This document shows, one piece after another, positions 7,075-16,635 of a stretch of 64,000 nucleotides of DNA. Under the pieces are notes generated by a model. That model ran no database searches, was not told the DNA's origin, and worked only from the letters and a program-made list of their open reading frames with translations. This DNA comes from SB11 sp965249955 (lineage in GTDB: Bacteria > Bacteroidota > Bacteroidia > UBA8524). Both the position numbers and the translations under genes were made by a program. The stretch covers positions 1,984,001-2,048,000 of the forward strand of contig OZ252261.1 in assembly GCA_965249955.1 (NCBI GenBank), in the 5' to 3' direction. Within the stretch, counting starts at the first letter, position 1. Each line of letters starts with the position of its first letter.

Positions 7075-8388
7075 ATGACTGCAAAAACCACCAACCTTCC
7101 ATACAAGGTTAAAGACATTACGCTGGCCGAGTGGGGCCGAAAAGAGATTAATTTGGCCGAGGCTGAAATGCCCGGACTAATGGCCTTGCGCAAAGAGTAT
7201 GGCGCACAAAAACCACTAAAAGGTGCACGCATAGCGGGCTGCCTACACATGACTATACAAACTGCTGTTTTAATCGAAACTTTGATTGAATTGGGTGCAG
7301 AAGTGCAATGGTCGTCGTGTAATATATTTTCTACCCAAGATCAAGCTGCTGCTGCAATAGCTGCCGCAGGTATACCTGTGTATGCTTGGAAGGGTATGAC
7401 TGAGGAAGAATACGAATGGTGCATAGAGCAAACATTACGTTTTGGTGAAAACCAAGAGCCTTTGAATATGATTTTGGATGACGGTGGTGATCTTACTAAC
7501 GTTATTTTAGATAAATATCCTGAAATGGCTGCCGGTGTTCGTGGTATTAGCGAAGAAACTACTACCGGTGTATTGCGTCTTAAAGACCGCCAACGTGCGG
7601 GTACTTTACCAATGCCTGCTATTAATGTTAACGACTCTGTTACTAAATCTAAATTTGACAACAAATACGGATGTAAAGAGAGTTTGGTTGATGCTATACG
7701 CCGTGCAACTGATATAATGATGGCCGGTAAAGTTGCTGTTGTTGCAGGTTACGGTGATGTAGGAAAAGGTTCTGCAGCTTCATTAAGCGGTGCAGGTGCA
7801 CGTGTTATTGTTACTGAAATCGATCCTATTTGTGCTTTGCAAGCTGCAATGGACGGTTACGAAGTAAAACCAATGGACGAGGCTATTTTGCAAGCTAGTA
7901 TTGTAGTAACAGCTACAGGTAACTATAATATTATTAAAGAACGCCACTTTAGGGCTATGCGTGATAAAACCATAGTGTGTAATATTGGTCACTTTGATAA
8001 TGAGATTGATATGGCATGGATGAACAAAGCTTACGGTAGCACTAAATATACAGTGAAACCACAAGTGGATGTTTATAATGTTGATGGTAACGAGATTATT
8101 ATATTGGCCGAAGGTCGTTTAGTAAACTTAGGTTGTGCCACAGGTCATCCATCGTTTGTAATGAGTAACTCTTTCACCAACCAAACATTGGCACAAATAG
8201 AGTTGTGGAATAACAACGATAAATACAACAACGAAGTGTATGTATTACCTCGCCACTTAGACGAAAAAGTTGCTGCTCTTCACCTTGCGCACGTAGGTGC
8301 TAAACTTGAGGTGTTAGATCCTGAGCAAGCTAAATACATTGGTGTACCTGTAGAAGGTCCATTCAAATCAGAAGCTTACAGGTACTAA
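7075..8388 (+). CDS. ahcY: Adenosylhomocysteinase (S-adenosyl-L-homocysteine hydrolase)
   Basis: Cytoplasmic NAD-dependent enzyme that splits S-adenosylhomocysteine into adenosine and homocysteine, clearing the product inhibitor of methyltransferases and feeding the methionine cycle. Length 437 is normal. The NAD-binding GYGDVGKG is at 225-232. The substrate region NVNDSVTKSKFDN (about 184-196) carries the conserved Lys and Asp. The C-terminus ends KSEAYRY, the family's conserved tail that closes over the NAD of the partner subunit. It is monocistronic, with a promoter-like element upstream and a strong terminator just after the stop. Confidence 0.98.
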   Translation: MTAKTTNLPYKVKDITLAEWGRKEINLAEAEMPGLMALRKEYGAQKPLKGARIAGCLHMTIQTAVLIETLIELGAEVQWSSCNIFSTQDQAAAAIAAAGIPVYAWKGMTEEEYEWCIEQTLRFGENQEPLNMILDDGGDLTNVILDKYPEMAAGVRGISEETTTGVLRLKDRQRAGTLPMPAINVNDSVTKSKFDNKYGCKESLVDAIRRATDIMMAGKVAVVAGYGDVGKGSAASLSGAGARVIVTEIDPICALQAAMDGYEVKPMDEAILQASIVVTATGNYNIIKERHFRAMRDKTIVCNIGHFDNEIDMAWMNKAYGSTKYTVKPQVDVYNVDGNEIIILAEGRLVNLGCATGHPSFVMSNSFTNQTLAQIELWNNNDKYNNEVYVLPRHLDEKVAALHLAHVGAKLEVLDPEQAKYIGVPVEGPFKSEAYRY

Positions 8389-8411
8389 TTAGTATTATAA
8401 ATTATACTGTG

Positions 8412-8439
8412 GCCCGCTTTGAAAAAAGCGGGCTTTTTT
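8412..8439 (+). terminator. Rho-independent terminator of ahcY
   Basis: GCCCGCTTT (8412-8420), loop GAAA, AAAGCGGGC (8425-8433), then a run of six T. It lies 23 bases after the ahcY stop codon. Confidence 0.92.
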
Positions 8440-8451
8440 GTTTTGTAACCA

Positions 8452-8652
8452 ATGTGGCTTGATAACCTTATGCTAAAAATAGCAGTACCGCAGCAGGTTA
8501 AAACCTATGTTATTTATACCCTATTGGAAGTGTCGTTAGGCATGAATAGTATTGGTTTCAAAACCGATGAAGCGGATAAACGTAAACCTCTTAAGCCGCA
8601 AACAAGCGGATGCTTACACCGGCTTTTACAACAATTGCTTGATGCTTTTTAA
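8452..8652 (+). pseudogene. Possible 5' remnant of a polysaccharide deacetylase-type gene
   Basis: A 66-codon open frame starting right after the ahcY terminator and running 27 bases into the end of the convergent kinase gene. From its internal Met at 8470 the sequence MLKIAVP-QQVKTYVIYTLLEVSLG and then FKTDEADK resembles, from memory, the N-terminus of the DUF7033 domain that precedes Bacteroidota polysaccharide deacetylases (a short strand, a helix with YI..LL...LG, then T-D). Nothing like the catalytic domain follows. It may be a decayed gene start or chance. Confidence 0.22.
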
Positions 8653-11088
8653 CAATAGTGAGGGGTTAAGTGGCTTGTACATCACCCCATCTAAAAACGG
8701 ACGCTGGGGGTGATTGTCTACCTCGCTGTGGTGGGCAGCAGTTATGGCCAGTATGGGTGTTTTTTTATTTAGTGCAACGGTAGTTTTTATACGTTGTGCA
8801 GTTTCGTACCCTGATATTTTGGGTAGGTGCAAATCCATTAAAATAATGTCGTATTGTTTTTCACTAGCAAATTCAATGGCCTTAAAACCATTGTCGGCTA
8901 CATCGTACTCGGTTTTCCAACCCGAAAGTATTTTGCCAAAAAGAAGTATGTTAGTGGTGTTGTCTTCTACCACCAATACTTTTAATCCTTCAAGTGTGTC
9001 TTTACCGGCATCAATATTTGCCAGTTTTCCTTCTACTAAAGGTGTTTGATAATTGGGCATTACCAATTTAAAGTAAAAGTTACTGCCTTGCCCAACCTCA
9101 CTATCAACCTTTAGCTCACTATTCATTGCTTTTAGCAATAAGCCAACAATTGTTAAACCCAACCCCGACCCTCCATATTTTCGGGTGGTATAGGATTCGG
9201 CTTGCACAAAGGGTTCAAGTATGGCTTTTAGCTGATTTTTTGGTATACCAATTCCGGTATCTTTTATGCTAAACAATAATGCTGTATTCTGTTCGTCGCT
9301 ATATACCGCCTCGCAGTGTAAAGTAATGGCACCTTCTTTAGTAAACTTAATAGCGTTGTTAAGTAAGTTTGATAGTATTTGTGCCAATCGGTAGGGATCG
9401 CCGGTAACCCTTTCAGGAACATTCTCGTCAATACTGATTATAATGTCATTTTTTCTTGAGAGTGCATTGGCTTTAAATAGCATTTCTTGTTCTTGCAAAA
9501 GCTTACGAACATTTACCATTCCCTCCTCAAGGTTTATTTTACCCACTTCCAGTCGGCTTAAATCAAGTACATTATTTAGCAGAAGCAGCAAATTGTCTGA
9601 TGAACGCTTCAAAGCCTCCATATACTCGGTTTGTTCATCCAATATAGGCATTGCTTGCAGCAAGTCTACCAAACCAGTAATGCCATTTAGCGGTGTGCGT
9701 ATCTCATGGCTCATAAATGAAAGAAAACGCGAACGTGCAGAGAGAGCAAGTTCAATCTCTTTCTTTTGTGCAAGTATTTGTGTGTTTTTCTCTTCTAGCT
9801 CGCGGTTAGATTTTTCAAGGGTTTGTTGGTAGGCAACCAGGGCTTTGTTTGTTTTTCTTTTTTGGCCGTATACAACCCATAAAGTGCTAAGCAAAATTAG
9901 CAACAACAAAGCTACACTGCCATATACCAAAGCAAGCAACCTGTTAATACGCCCAATATTTTGGGTTTGGGCAAGCTGCAATTGTGCTTTTTCAACCTCG
10001 TATTCTTTTTCAAGAAGGTTTATTTGTGCTTCTTTTTTATCGTAGCTAATGGCATCTTTTATTTGTTCGTATTTTTTAAAATAATCTAAAGCTATTTTAT
10101 AGTTGCCTTTTTGCACATTTAATTCGTGCAGAGTATTGTAAGCTCCTTTTTCAATCTCGGGCACACTAAGTTCTGAGGCAATAGCAATGGCATTAAGCAA
10201 GTTAGTTTGGGCCGCTTCAAAGTCTTTAAGCCTCAAATAGGTTTCGCCAATTACTAACAGAGTATTGGCCAATGCACGTCTATTGTTTAGTTCTTCTTTA
10301 AGAGTTTTTGATTTCTGTAAATAAGCTAGCGCCTCATTATAATTACCTAAACCTAGTAGTGCTTGCCCTACATTATTGTACGAGTAGGCTATGTATGATT
10401 TGTTGCCTGATGCTAAATCGGCAGATAAAACTTTTTGAAAACAAGACAGGGCAGAATCGTAATTTTTAATATCTAAAAAGTTACTTCCCATATTGTTAAG
10501 CGTGTTTAGCACGCCGTTTTCGTAACCTATTTTTTGGGCTATAGATAATGCTTTTTGATAGTTACGCGAAGCCTCGTTATGGTTCGATTGATTTTGATGT
10601 ATAAGGCCAATATTGTTGTAGGCATTTGATAAACCTTTTTCGTCTTTAAGCTCGTCAAATATTTTAAGTGCCTTTAGGTAGTTATCAATAGCCTTAGCAT
10701 AGTAAGCTTTAAAATCATAGTCAATACCTAAATCGTTATAGCAACGTGCCATCCCTTGTTTATCATTCATCTCAGTAAAATGAGCTAATGATATTTTGGC
10801 CAAAGCAATAGCACTGTCGTAATTGCCAAATTGTTGTTGCGCCGAACTTTTAAGAAACCAAGCATTGGCAATACCGGTTTTGTTGGCTTCTTTTTCTGAT
10901 TTTATTAGAATTATTTGGGCAAAGCTATCGCAAGCCTGCGGGTCATTGTACTGCAAGTCAAATGCTTGTAGAATAAGTGAGTCTATATGTTGATTTGGAT
11001 TTGAAACCGACGTTCCTTCATCAACAGCATTGTTACATCCCCCACAAATCCAAGCTACAAAAAATATTATGGTTAAAACTCTGTGCAC
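8626..11088 (-). CDS. TPR-containing hybrid sensor histidine kinase/response regulator
   Basis: An 820-residue two-component sensor. The N-terminus looks like a lipoprotein or Sec signal (lipobox-like ICGGC, Cys18). Residues about 35-345 form tandem tetratricopeptide repeats with many NNIG and NEAL elements, placed in the periplasm. One transmembrane helix spans about 384-407, followed by a coiled coil (410-450). The HisKA domain has SHEIRTPLNG with phospho-acceptor His461. The ATPase domain shows N-box LNNAIKF (about 574-580), DTGIGIP (608-614) and GGSGLGLT (637-644). A receiver domain (about 700-820) carries phospho-acceptor Asp750 in DLHLP. There is no DNA-binding output domain, so the signal must pass to another partner. 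The stimulus is unknown. Confidence 0.93.
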   Translation of the reverse strand: MHRVLTIIFFVAWICGGCNNAVDEGTSVSNPNQHIDSLILQAFDLQYNDPQACDSFAQIILIKSEKEANKTGIANAWFLKSSAQQQFGNYDSAIALAKISLAHFTEMNDKQGMARCYNDLGIDYDFKAYYAKAIDNYLKALKIFDELKDEKGLSNAYNNIGLIHQNQSNHNEASRNYQKALSIAQKIGYENGVLNTLNNMGSNFLDIKNYDSALSCFQKVLSADLASGNKSYIAYSYNNVGQALLGLGNYNEALAYLQKSKTLKEELNNRRALANTLLVIGETYLRLKDFEAAQTNLLNAIAIASELSVPEIEKGAYNTLHELNVQKGNYKIALDYFKKYEQIKDAISYDKKEAQINLLEKEYEVEKAQLQLAQTQNIGRINRLLALVYGSVALLLLILLSTLWVVYGQKRKTNKALVAYQQTLEKSNRELEEKNTQILAQKKEIELALSARSRFLSFMSHEIRTPLNGITGLVDLLQAMPILDEQTEYMEALKRSSDNLLLLLNNVLDLSRLEVGKINLEEGMVNVRKLLQEQEMLFKANALSRKNDIIISIDENVPERVTGDPYRLAQILSNLLNNAIKFTKEGAITLHCEAVYSDEQNTALLFSIKDTGIGIPKNQLKAILEPFVQAESYTTRKYGGSGLGLTIVGLLLKAMNSELKVDSEVGQGSNFYFKLVMPNYQTPLVEGKLANIDAGKDTLEGLKVLVVEDNTTNILLFGKILSGWKTEYDVADNGFKAIEFASEKQYDIILMDLHLPKISGYETAQRIKTTVALNKKTPILAITAAHHSEVDNHPQRPFLDGVMYKPLNPSLLLKSIKQLL

Positions 11089-11189
11089 CCTTTTGGGTTA
11101 ATACTAACAATTTCAACAATTATACAGTATATTTCTTTAAATATCGGCTAGGCTTACGTTATTTGCAAACCATTTATTTCTTTTTGTTA

Positions 11190-11906
11190 ATGACTCGCCT
11201 AAGTATAAATATAAACAAATTTGCTACCCTACGTAATGCCCGAGGAGGCAATAATCCAAATGTTGTAAAGGCCGCGTTAGATTGTGAAACTTATGGTGCA
11301 GAAGGTATTACGGTGCACCCTCGCCCTGATGAACGCCACATACGCTATGCCGATGTGTATGATTTGAAGAAAGTAGTAAGCACGGAGTTTAATATTGAGG
11401 GCAACCCACGCACGCAGCAGTTTGTTGATATGGTGCTTGAGGTAAAACCTGCCCAAGTAACCCTTGTGCCCGACGCTGAAAACGCGCTTACAAGCAATCA
11501 AGGTTGGGATACGCTAACACACAAAACTTATTTGCAGGATATTATTGCGCTGTTTAAAAGTAAAGGTATACGCACTTCTATTTTTATTGACCCGGTGGAA
11601 GAAATGATAGCCGGTGCAAAGGAGACAGGAACCGACCGTATAGAGCTATATACCGAAGCATACGCATCAGGCTATGCAGCGAATAAAGAACAGGCAATTG
11701 CACCTTATATTAAAGCCGCTATACTAGCAAACTCATTAGGCTTAGGGATTAATGCCGGGCACGATTTGGATTTGGAAAACTTGGCGTATTTTCACCAAAA
11801 TATTCCCCAACTGCAAGAGGTTTCTATAGGGCACGCGCTTATTTGCGATGCACTTTACTATGGCCTTAACAACACTGTACAAATGTACAAGCGTTGCTTG
11901 GTGTAG
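11190..11906 (+). CDS. pdxJ: Pyridoxine 5'-phosphate synthase PdxJ
   Basis: Catalyses the last ring-closing step of de novo vitamin B6 synthesis, condensing 1-deoxyxylulose 5-phosphate with 3-amino-2-oxopropyl phosphate to give pyridoxine 5'-phosphate. The frame is open from 10977, but I place the start at ATG 11190, where the conserved N-terminus LSININKFATLRNARGG begins. This gives 238 residues, the family's usual size. The TVHPRPDERHI segment, VTLVPDAENALTSNQGW and the C-terminal NAGHDLDLENL and SIGHALICDALYYGL are typical. The stop directly abuts the convergent RDD gene with no spacer. pdxA of the same pathway is at 30.7 kb. Confidence 0.96.
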   Translation: MTRLSININKFATLRNARGGNNPNVVKAALDCETYGAEGITVHPRPDERHIRYADVYDLKKVVSTEFNIEGNPRTQQFVDMVLEVKPAQVTLVPDAENALTSNQGWDTLTHKTYLQDIIALFKSKGIRTSIFIDPVEEMIAGAKETGTDRIELYTEAYASGYAANKEQAIAPYIKAAILANSLGLGINAGHDLDLENLAYFHQNIPQLQEVSIGHALICDALYYGLNNTVQMYKRCLV

Positions 11907-12632
11907 CTACTCAATACGCCCTGTTATATGGTTAAAATCATGAATTACTAGCATCAAAAAATCTTTGTCGCTGCCCTGTGCTTTCACATTTAGGCGTTGT
12001 TCTATCACAAATTTGGTTTTGCTAATAAGGGTTAATGTTTCAACCGAGTAGTTTTTGGTAAATGCGTTTATTACTTCTTTTATTGCCTCTATTTCAGCAT
12101 CGGTAAGCACGTCGGCGTTGGTATAAGTGGGCACATAGGTTTCTGCTGTTTCTTCAAAAATTGTTTGCGAAAGAGTTACCCTTTGCTTTAGTTTCACCAC
12201 AGTAGTTCCTGCAGCTATATCACCAATGCGTTGTCCTTTGCCATTAAACAAATAAGCAAAAACAGCTACTACACCACTAGAAATCATTATTTCAAATAAG
12301 CCAATAAACCAACGGATTACAAAATCACTAAAATGGGGTTCAGTTCCATCTGCACGCATTACGCGGGTTTTTAAAACCATTTTACCAATAGAACGTCCAT
12401 TATTTAAGGTTTCAAACCCCAAATGGTACAATAATGGAAATAAATAGTAAACATATAGATAGCCTGCATCGTTGGGTAAAATTTCAAAAGCAATTAAAAC
12501 AGTTATCAATATGTAATAGGCGTAAATTATTAGCATATCAATAATTCCTGCCCCAATTCTGTCGCCAATACTGGCTACTTCAAAATCGAGGTGAACGTTT
12601 TGTGTGGTATTTATTTTATATGAATCAGCCAT
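11907..12632 (-). CDS. RDD family membrane protein
   Basis: Polytopic membrane protein of 241 residues when started at ATG 12632; the frame extends to 12680, but the extra 16 residues are unlike the family. The RDD domain is seen in EVASIGDRIGAGIIDMLII with the Arg and Asp residues that name it, three or four membrane helices between about 25 and 150, and the GRSIGKMVLKTRVMRADG segment. Function is unproven; some RDD proteins have been linked to ion transport. It is divergent from the SpoIIM/DUF4129/MoxR operon, which neighbours an RDD gene in many Bacteroidota, so a shared role is likely. Confidence 0.88.
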   Translation of the reverse strand: MADSYKINTTQNVHLDFEVASIGDRIGAGIIDMLIIYAYYILITVLIAFEILPNDAGYLYVYYLFPLLYHLGFETLNNGRSIGKMVLKTRVMRADGTEPHFSDFVIRWFIGLFEIMISSGVVAVFAYLFNGKGQRIGDIAAGTTVVKLKQRVTLSQTIFEETAETYVPTYTNADVLTDAEIEAIKEVINAFTKNYSVETLTLISKTKFVIEQRLNVKAQGSDKDFLMLVIHDFNHITGRIE

Positions 12633-12754
12633 TTTTTCGATGAAATAAAGCCCTAAAATACATCTTCGCCGCAAAAACAAAAAACAAGCTCAATTTTTTA
12701 ATATGAAATCTATATTTTGCAAGTGTAAGAAATATTAAGAGAACTATTAAGTAG

Positions 12755-13717
12755 ATGCGCGAGGCAGCCTTTAGCAAACAAAACCATAAAAAATGGGAAG
12801 CATTTGAACAAAAAATTGCTTTAGGAAACATTGCAAATCCCGATGATTTGGCCGATATGTTTGTTGAGGTAACAGATGATTTGGCCTTTGCCCAAACCTA
12901 TTACCCCAAATCAAAAACCACCATTTATTTAAACCAGTTGGCTGTAAAAGCTCATCAGGCTATTTACAAAAATAAAAAAGAAAAAAAGGGTAGGCTTAAA
13001 TGGTTTTGGAAGGTAGAGGTACCCCTTGCCATACAAGTAGCACACAAGCCCATGCTATTGGCGTTGGCGGTTTTTTTGTTAGCTATTTTGGCAGGTGTAG
13101 TGTCAACGCTATACGATGTTGATTTTCCTCGTAAAATATTGGGTGACGGGTATGTGAACATGACGTTAGAAAATATTGCCAAAGGCGACCCTTTGGGTGT
13201 TTATGGGCATGATAACGAGTTAAATATGTTTTTTCGCATCACCATAAACAACATTATGGTAGCAATGATGGCCATAGCCCTTGGTATTGCGTTTTCTATA
13301 CTCACCCTAGTTAGCATGCTTAGAAATGGTGTTATGGTAGGTGTTTTTTTTACCTTTTTGTATACCGAGGGGCAATTGGGTATTGGTTTCCTTTCTGTAT
13401 TTATTCACGGTGTAATAGAGTTAGCTAGTATAGTAATAGCTGGTGGTGCAGGTGTAATGCTAGGCAATAGTATTATGTTTCCGGGCACTTACAAGCGTAT
13501 CGACTCATTTAAACGTGGGGCACGCAATGCAGCTATTATAGCAGTAGGGCTTGTGCCATTATTTATTATAGCTGGTTTTTTAGAAAGTTTTATCACACGA
13601 TATTACCAAAATATTTGGGTAGGTATACTTACCATAGGCACCACCTTTCCGTTTATTATATGGTATTATATTATTTTACCCAAAAGAGTATTTAAGAAAT
13701 ATGGAAGAAAAAATTGA
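12755..13717 (+). CDS. SpoIIM-like (DUF95) integral membrane protein
   Basis: A 320-residue protein of the stage II sporulation protein M family, which is widespread in non-sporulating bacteria. A hydrophilic N-terminal part (1-95) is followed by about five or six membrane helices. The family-typical FIHGVIELASIVIAGGAGVMLG lies at about 226-247, and MMAIALGIAFSILTL precedes it. First gene of a plus-strand operon. The next gene starts 17 bases before its stop. No biochemical role is established; context with a MoxR ATPase suggests an assembly or chaperone-type membrane complex. Confidence 0.9.
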   Translation: MREAAFSKQNHKKWEAFEQKIALGNIANPDDLADMFVEVTDDLAFAQTYYPKSKTTIYLNQLAVKAHQAIYKNKKEKKGRLKWFWKVEVPLAIQVAHKPMLLALAVFLLAILAGVVSTLYDVDFPRKILGDGYVNMTLENIAKGDPLGVYGHDNELNMFFRITINNIMVAMMAIALGIAFSILTLVSMLRNGVMVGVFFTFLYTEGQLGIGFLSVFIHGVIELASIVIAGGAGVMLGNSIMFPGTYKRIDSFKRGARNAAIIAVGLVPLFIIAGFLESFITRYYQNIWVGILTIGTTFPFIIWYYIILPKRVFKKYGRKN

Positions 13718-14672
13718 AATACATAAAGTAAGAGACTTTAGCGGTGTTTTTTCTGACTCAATAAACTTTATAAAGCACAATTTTAAAAGCATTGGCAAAA
13801 GTCTAGTAGTTATTGTAGCACCCATGTATACACTGGCTACAATTTTAGTGTCGTTTCTATCCGTACGTATAATTGATGTAATGGATAACTCACAAAGAAC
13901 CTTTACTACCTATGGTAATGGGGGAAGAGACAAAGTCTTAGCACTATTCCTCGACCCTACTTTGTGGTTAGCTATTTTAGCCTATTTATTAGCTTTTTTA
14001 TTAGCTATAGGTGTGGTTTTCTCGTACATTAAATTATATGGAGAAAAAGAAGCCGGTGAAGAAATAACGCCAAATATGGTTTGGCAAGCAACTTGGCGAA
14101 AAACACTTAAGTTTTTAGGCTATTCTATTATATACGGTATACTATTTACAATAGCCTATTTTTTATTAATACTAGTGCTAACTCTTGTGGCTTTTGTACC
14201 CATTTTGGGGGCTATAATTATGTTTCTTACGCTACTTACTTTGTTTGTGTGTTTATACACGTATATAACGGTGTTGTTGCCGGTTATTTTTTACGAAGAT
14301 GAGGGAATAATGGAGACATTGAGCAGAACAGTTAGCTTGCTTAAAGGCAGTTTTTGGCAAACCCTATTAATAAATATAGTTGCCTATTTACTGGTACAAA
14401 CAATAGCAAGTGGCTTATACTTTGTTTTTATGTTTATTTTTCAAACAAGCAGTTTAGGCATTATTAAGTACGATAGAAGCACGCTTCAAATTATCTTTAT
14501 TGTGTTTTTCACCATAATGCCCTTAGTACTGTTTTTCACCTATTTGTTTCAGTATAGCATTAGTAGTTTCAATTATTATAGCTTGCTAGAGAAAAGAGAC
14601 CACGTGGGCTTGAAAATGAAGGTGAGTGCAATTAGCGACAACGAACAAAGCAAACCCGCCGAAGAATACTAG
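13701..14672 (+). CDS. Polytopic membrane protein in the MoxR operon
   Basis: A 323-residue protein with about six long hydrophobic helices, resembling the glycerophosphoryl diester phosphodiesterase membrane-domain/DUF4013-like families. It lacks any phosphodiesterase domain. The segment LPVIFYEDEGIMETLSRTVSLLKG, in a loop between membrane helices, is the most conserved-looking stretch of this type of protein. It overlaps the SpoIIM-like gene by 17 bases and is followed 14 bases later by the DUF4129 gene, so it belongs to the operon. Function unknown. Confidence 0.85.
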   Translation: MEEKIEIHKVRDFSGVFSDSINFIKHNFKSIGKSLVVIVAPMYTLATILVSFLSVRIIDVMDNSQRTFTTYGNGGRDKVLALFLDPTLWLAILAYLLAFLLAIGVVFSYIKLYGEKEAGEEITPNMVWQATWRKTLKFLGYSIIYGILFTIAYFLLILVLTLVAFVPILGAIIMFLTLLTLFVCLYTYITVLLPVIFYEDEGIMETLSRTVSLLKGSFWQTLLINIVAYLLVQTIASGLYFVFMFIFQTSSLGIIKYDRSTLQIIFIVFFTIMPLVLFFTYLFQYSISSFNYYSLLEKRDHVGLKMKVSAISDNEQSKPAEEY

Positions 14673-14686
14673 CAGCCAACATTTTT

Positions 14687-15421
14687 TTGAAAAAAGCACT
14701 TATAATATCGCTATTAGCCCTTTGGGCTTGGCTTGCACCCGTTAGTTGCATTGCGGCTATTGATAGCAGTTTGCTTGATAATAGTACTGTGCAGCCTCGC
14801 CTACCCCAAAAGGAAACTATTGAAGAGTATAAAAGCGATAGTGATTTAAACTATGCTGAAACTAAAGTGAGCGATAGAAGTTGGTGGGAAGATTTTTGGC
14901 GGTGGTTTAGAAGCCTTTTTAAGATTGATTTGCCCCAAAGTAGTAATGTATTAGAAGACCCTTTTTTTTGGGTATTTGTAGCGCTATTAGTAGCCGCAAT
15001 TGTATACTTTATATTTAAAAACGAGATAATAAATATTTTTGGTCGTTCCAGCGGTAGCGGCAGCGCACAAAGTTTGCGCACAGAGTTTTTAGATTTGAGT
15101 ACCGATACACAAACACTGGAAAGCCAATTGCAAAAAGCCATTGAGGCAAAGAATTATCGCGAAGCTATTAGGCTATACTATACACTGACACTAAAAATAT
15201 TAACCGATAGCAAGAACATAGATTTTAGGATTGACAAAACCAATAACGAGTATTTGTACGAAATGCCCGATGGTGCCCTGCGCCAGCCTTTTAAAAACCT
15301 GACGTTTTACTTCGATTATATTTTCTACGGCAAGTTTGAAGCTACTGAAAGCATCTTTTTAAAGATGAAAGATAACTATGGCCAACTAACCCAAAACATT
15401 AAAAAAGCACCCGCCCGTTGA
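14687..15421 (+). CDS. DUF4129 domain protein
   Basis: A 244-residue membrane protein: N-terminal signal (about 1-24, ending near SCIAA), a periplasmic stretch, one transmembrane helix at about 91-107, and the DUF4129 domain in the C-terminal cytoplasmic half (about 150-240). That half contains the NYREAIRLYYTLTLKIL helix and DKTNNEYLYEM. The start appears to be TTG at 14687, since there is no ATG in frame before the signal peptide. Its stop overlaps the next gene's TTG start in a TTGA junction. DUF4129 proteins regularly neighbour MoxR ATPases and DUF58 proteins. Confidence 0.87.
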   Translation: MKKALIISLLALWAWLAPVSCIAAIDSSLLDNSTVQPRLPQKETIEEYKSDSDLNYAETKVSDRSWWEDFWRWFRSLFKIDLPQSSNVLEDPFFWVFVALLVAAIVYFIFKNEIINIFGRSSGSGSAQSLRTEFLDLSTDTQTLESQLQKAIEAKNYREAIRLYYTLTLKILTDSKNIDFRIDKTNNEYLYEMPDGALRQPFKNLTFYFDYIFYGKFEATESIFLKMKDNYGQLTQNIKKAPAR

Positions 15422-16626
15422 AAACAGCAGTAAACAAATACGTAATAATAATGGTGTTGCTTTTTGGTGTATTACTGTATACCGAGCTAAACAAGCCCAA
15501 ACCTGTTGATTGGAGGGAAACCTATTCTAAAAACGATAAAATACCCTACGGCGGCTATGTGGTGTATAAACAGCTAGAAGCACTTAATGGAGACAAGCCT
15601 ATAAAAGTGCAAGACGATAGCCCCTACGAATATCTTGATGATGCAGAAGAGATTGCAGGAGGAAAATCGAATTTGATTATCATACAATCAAAAGGCTATA
15701 TTGATGATTTTGAGTGGGAAAAGATAAAAGAGTATGTAGATAGAGGCAACAATGCCTTTATAGTATCTAAAACATTTAATAATGATGTTTTAGATGTAAT
15801 GGGGCTTAAAGCTAAAAGCGAAGAATATTATTTTAGCCCGGCCGATACAATACTAAAAGGCCGTTTAGTAAACAAAACACTTAAGAAAAACGCAAAGTAT
15901 AGTTACAAAAACACTGAACATTTTACCTATTTTGATATTGTTGATGGCAAAAACATAAGCATACTGGGTGTTGTACAAGACTCATTACCCGATTTTGTTG
16001 CCTATAAATATGGCAAAGGCAAAATATACCTGCACGCCAACCCACACGTATATACCAATATGCACGTGCTTAAGGATAACAACTACAACTATACCTTTTC
16101 GGCATTATCCTATCTAAAACCCCTGCCTATTTTGTGGGATGAGCATTACAAACAAAAAAACGCTGAAAATGATCTTGAAACAGGTACTCCTCTATCGTTT
16201 ATACTAAAACAAGCTGCCTTTAGGTGGACGTTTTATGCACTATTGCTGGGTGTATTGTTATTTATATTGTTTAGGGTGAAACGCAAGCAAAAAGCCATAC
16301 CCATTATTACCCCGCTAGCCAATACATCAGTAGAGTTTACAGAAACTTTAGGTCGCTTATACTTTAACAAGGGCAACCACCTGGATATTGCCTATAAAAA
16401 AATACAATACTTTGCCCAACACCTGTTTGTAAAATACAACCTGCGTTTTGATGAAAGAAGCCCCGAGTTTATAACTCATTTGGCAGAAAAAAGCGGGGTA
16501 AGAGAAGATGAAGTAAAGTATTTGGTATGGAAAATTGCCGAAATACGCAAAAAAACAGCAATAAGCTCGGACGAGCTATTTACACTAAATAAAAAAATTG
16601 ACGAATTTTATTCAAAAGCCAAATAA
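15418..16626 (+). CDS. DUF4350 domain protein
   Basis: A 402-residue membrane protein. An N-terminal anchor (about 6-22) precedes the DUF4350 domain, a GATase-like/Rossmann-type region with YSKNDKIPYGGYVVYKQLEAL and NLIIIQSKGYIDDFEWEKIKEYVDRGNNAFIVS. A second membrane helix lies at about 270-285, and a helical cytoplasmic tail follows. The start is TTG, overlapping the previous stop by four bases (TTGA), so translation is coupled. The conserved position between DUF4129 and MoxR supports a shared complex. Function not established. Confidence 0.88.
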   Translation: MKTAVNKYVIIMVLLFGVLLYTELNKPKPVDWRETYSKNDKIPYGGYVVYKQLEALNGDKPIKVQDDSPYEYLDDAEEIAGGKSNLIIIQSKGYIDDFEWEKIKEYVDRGNNAFIVSKTFNNDVLDVMGLKAKSEEYYFSPADTILKGRLVNKTLKKNAKYSYKNTEHFTYFDIVDGKNISILGVVQDSLPDFVAYKYGKGKIYLHANPHVYTNMHVLKDNNYNYTFSALSYLKPLPILWDEHYKQKNAENDLETGTPLSFILKQAAFRWTFYALLLGVLLFILFRVKRKQKAIPIITPLANTSVEFTETLGRLYFNKGNHLDIAYKKIQYFAQHLFVKYNLRFDERSPEFITHLAEKSGVREDEVKYLVWKIAEIRKKTAISSDELFTLNKKIDEFYSKAK

Positions 16627-16635
16627 CGCATACCA

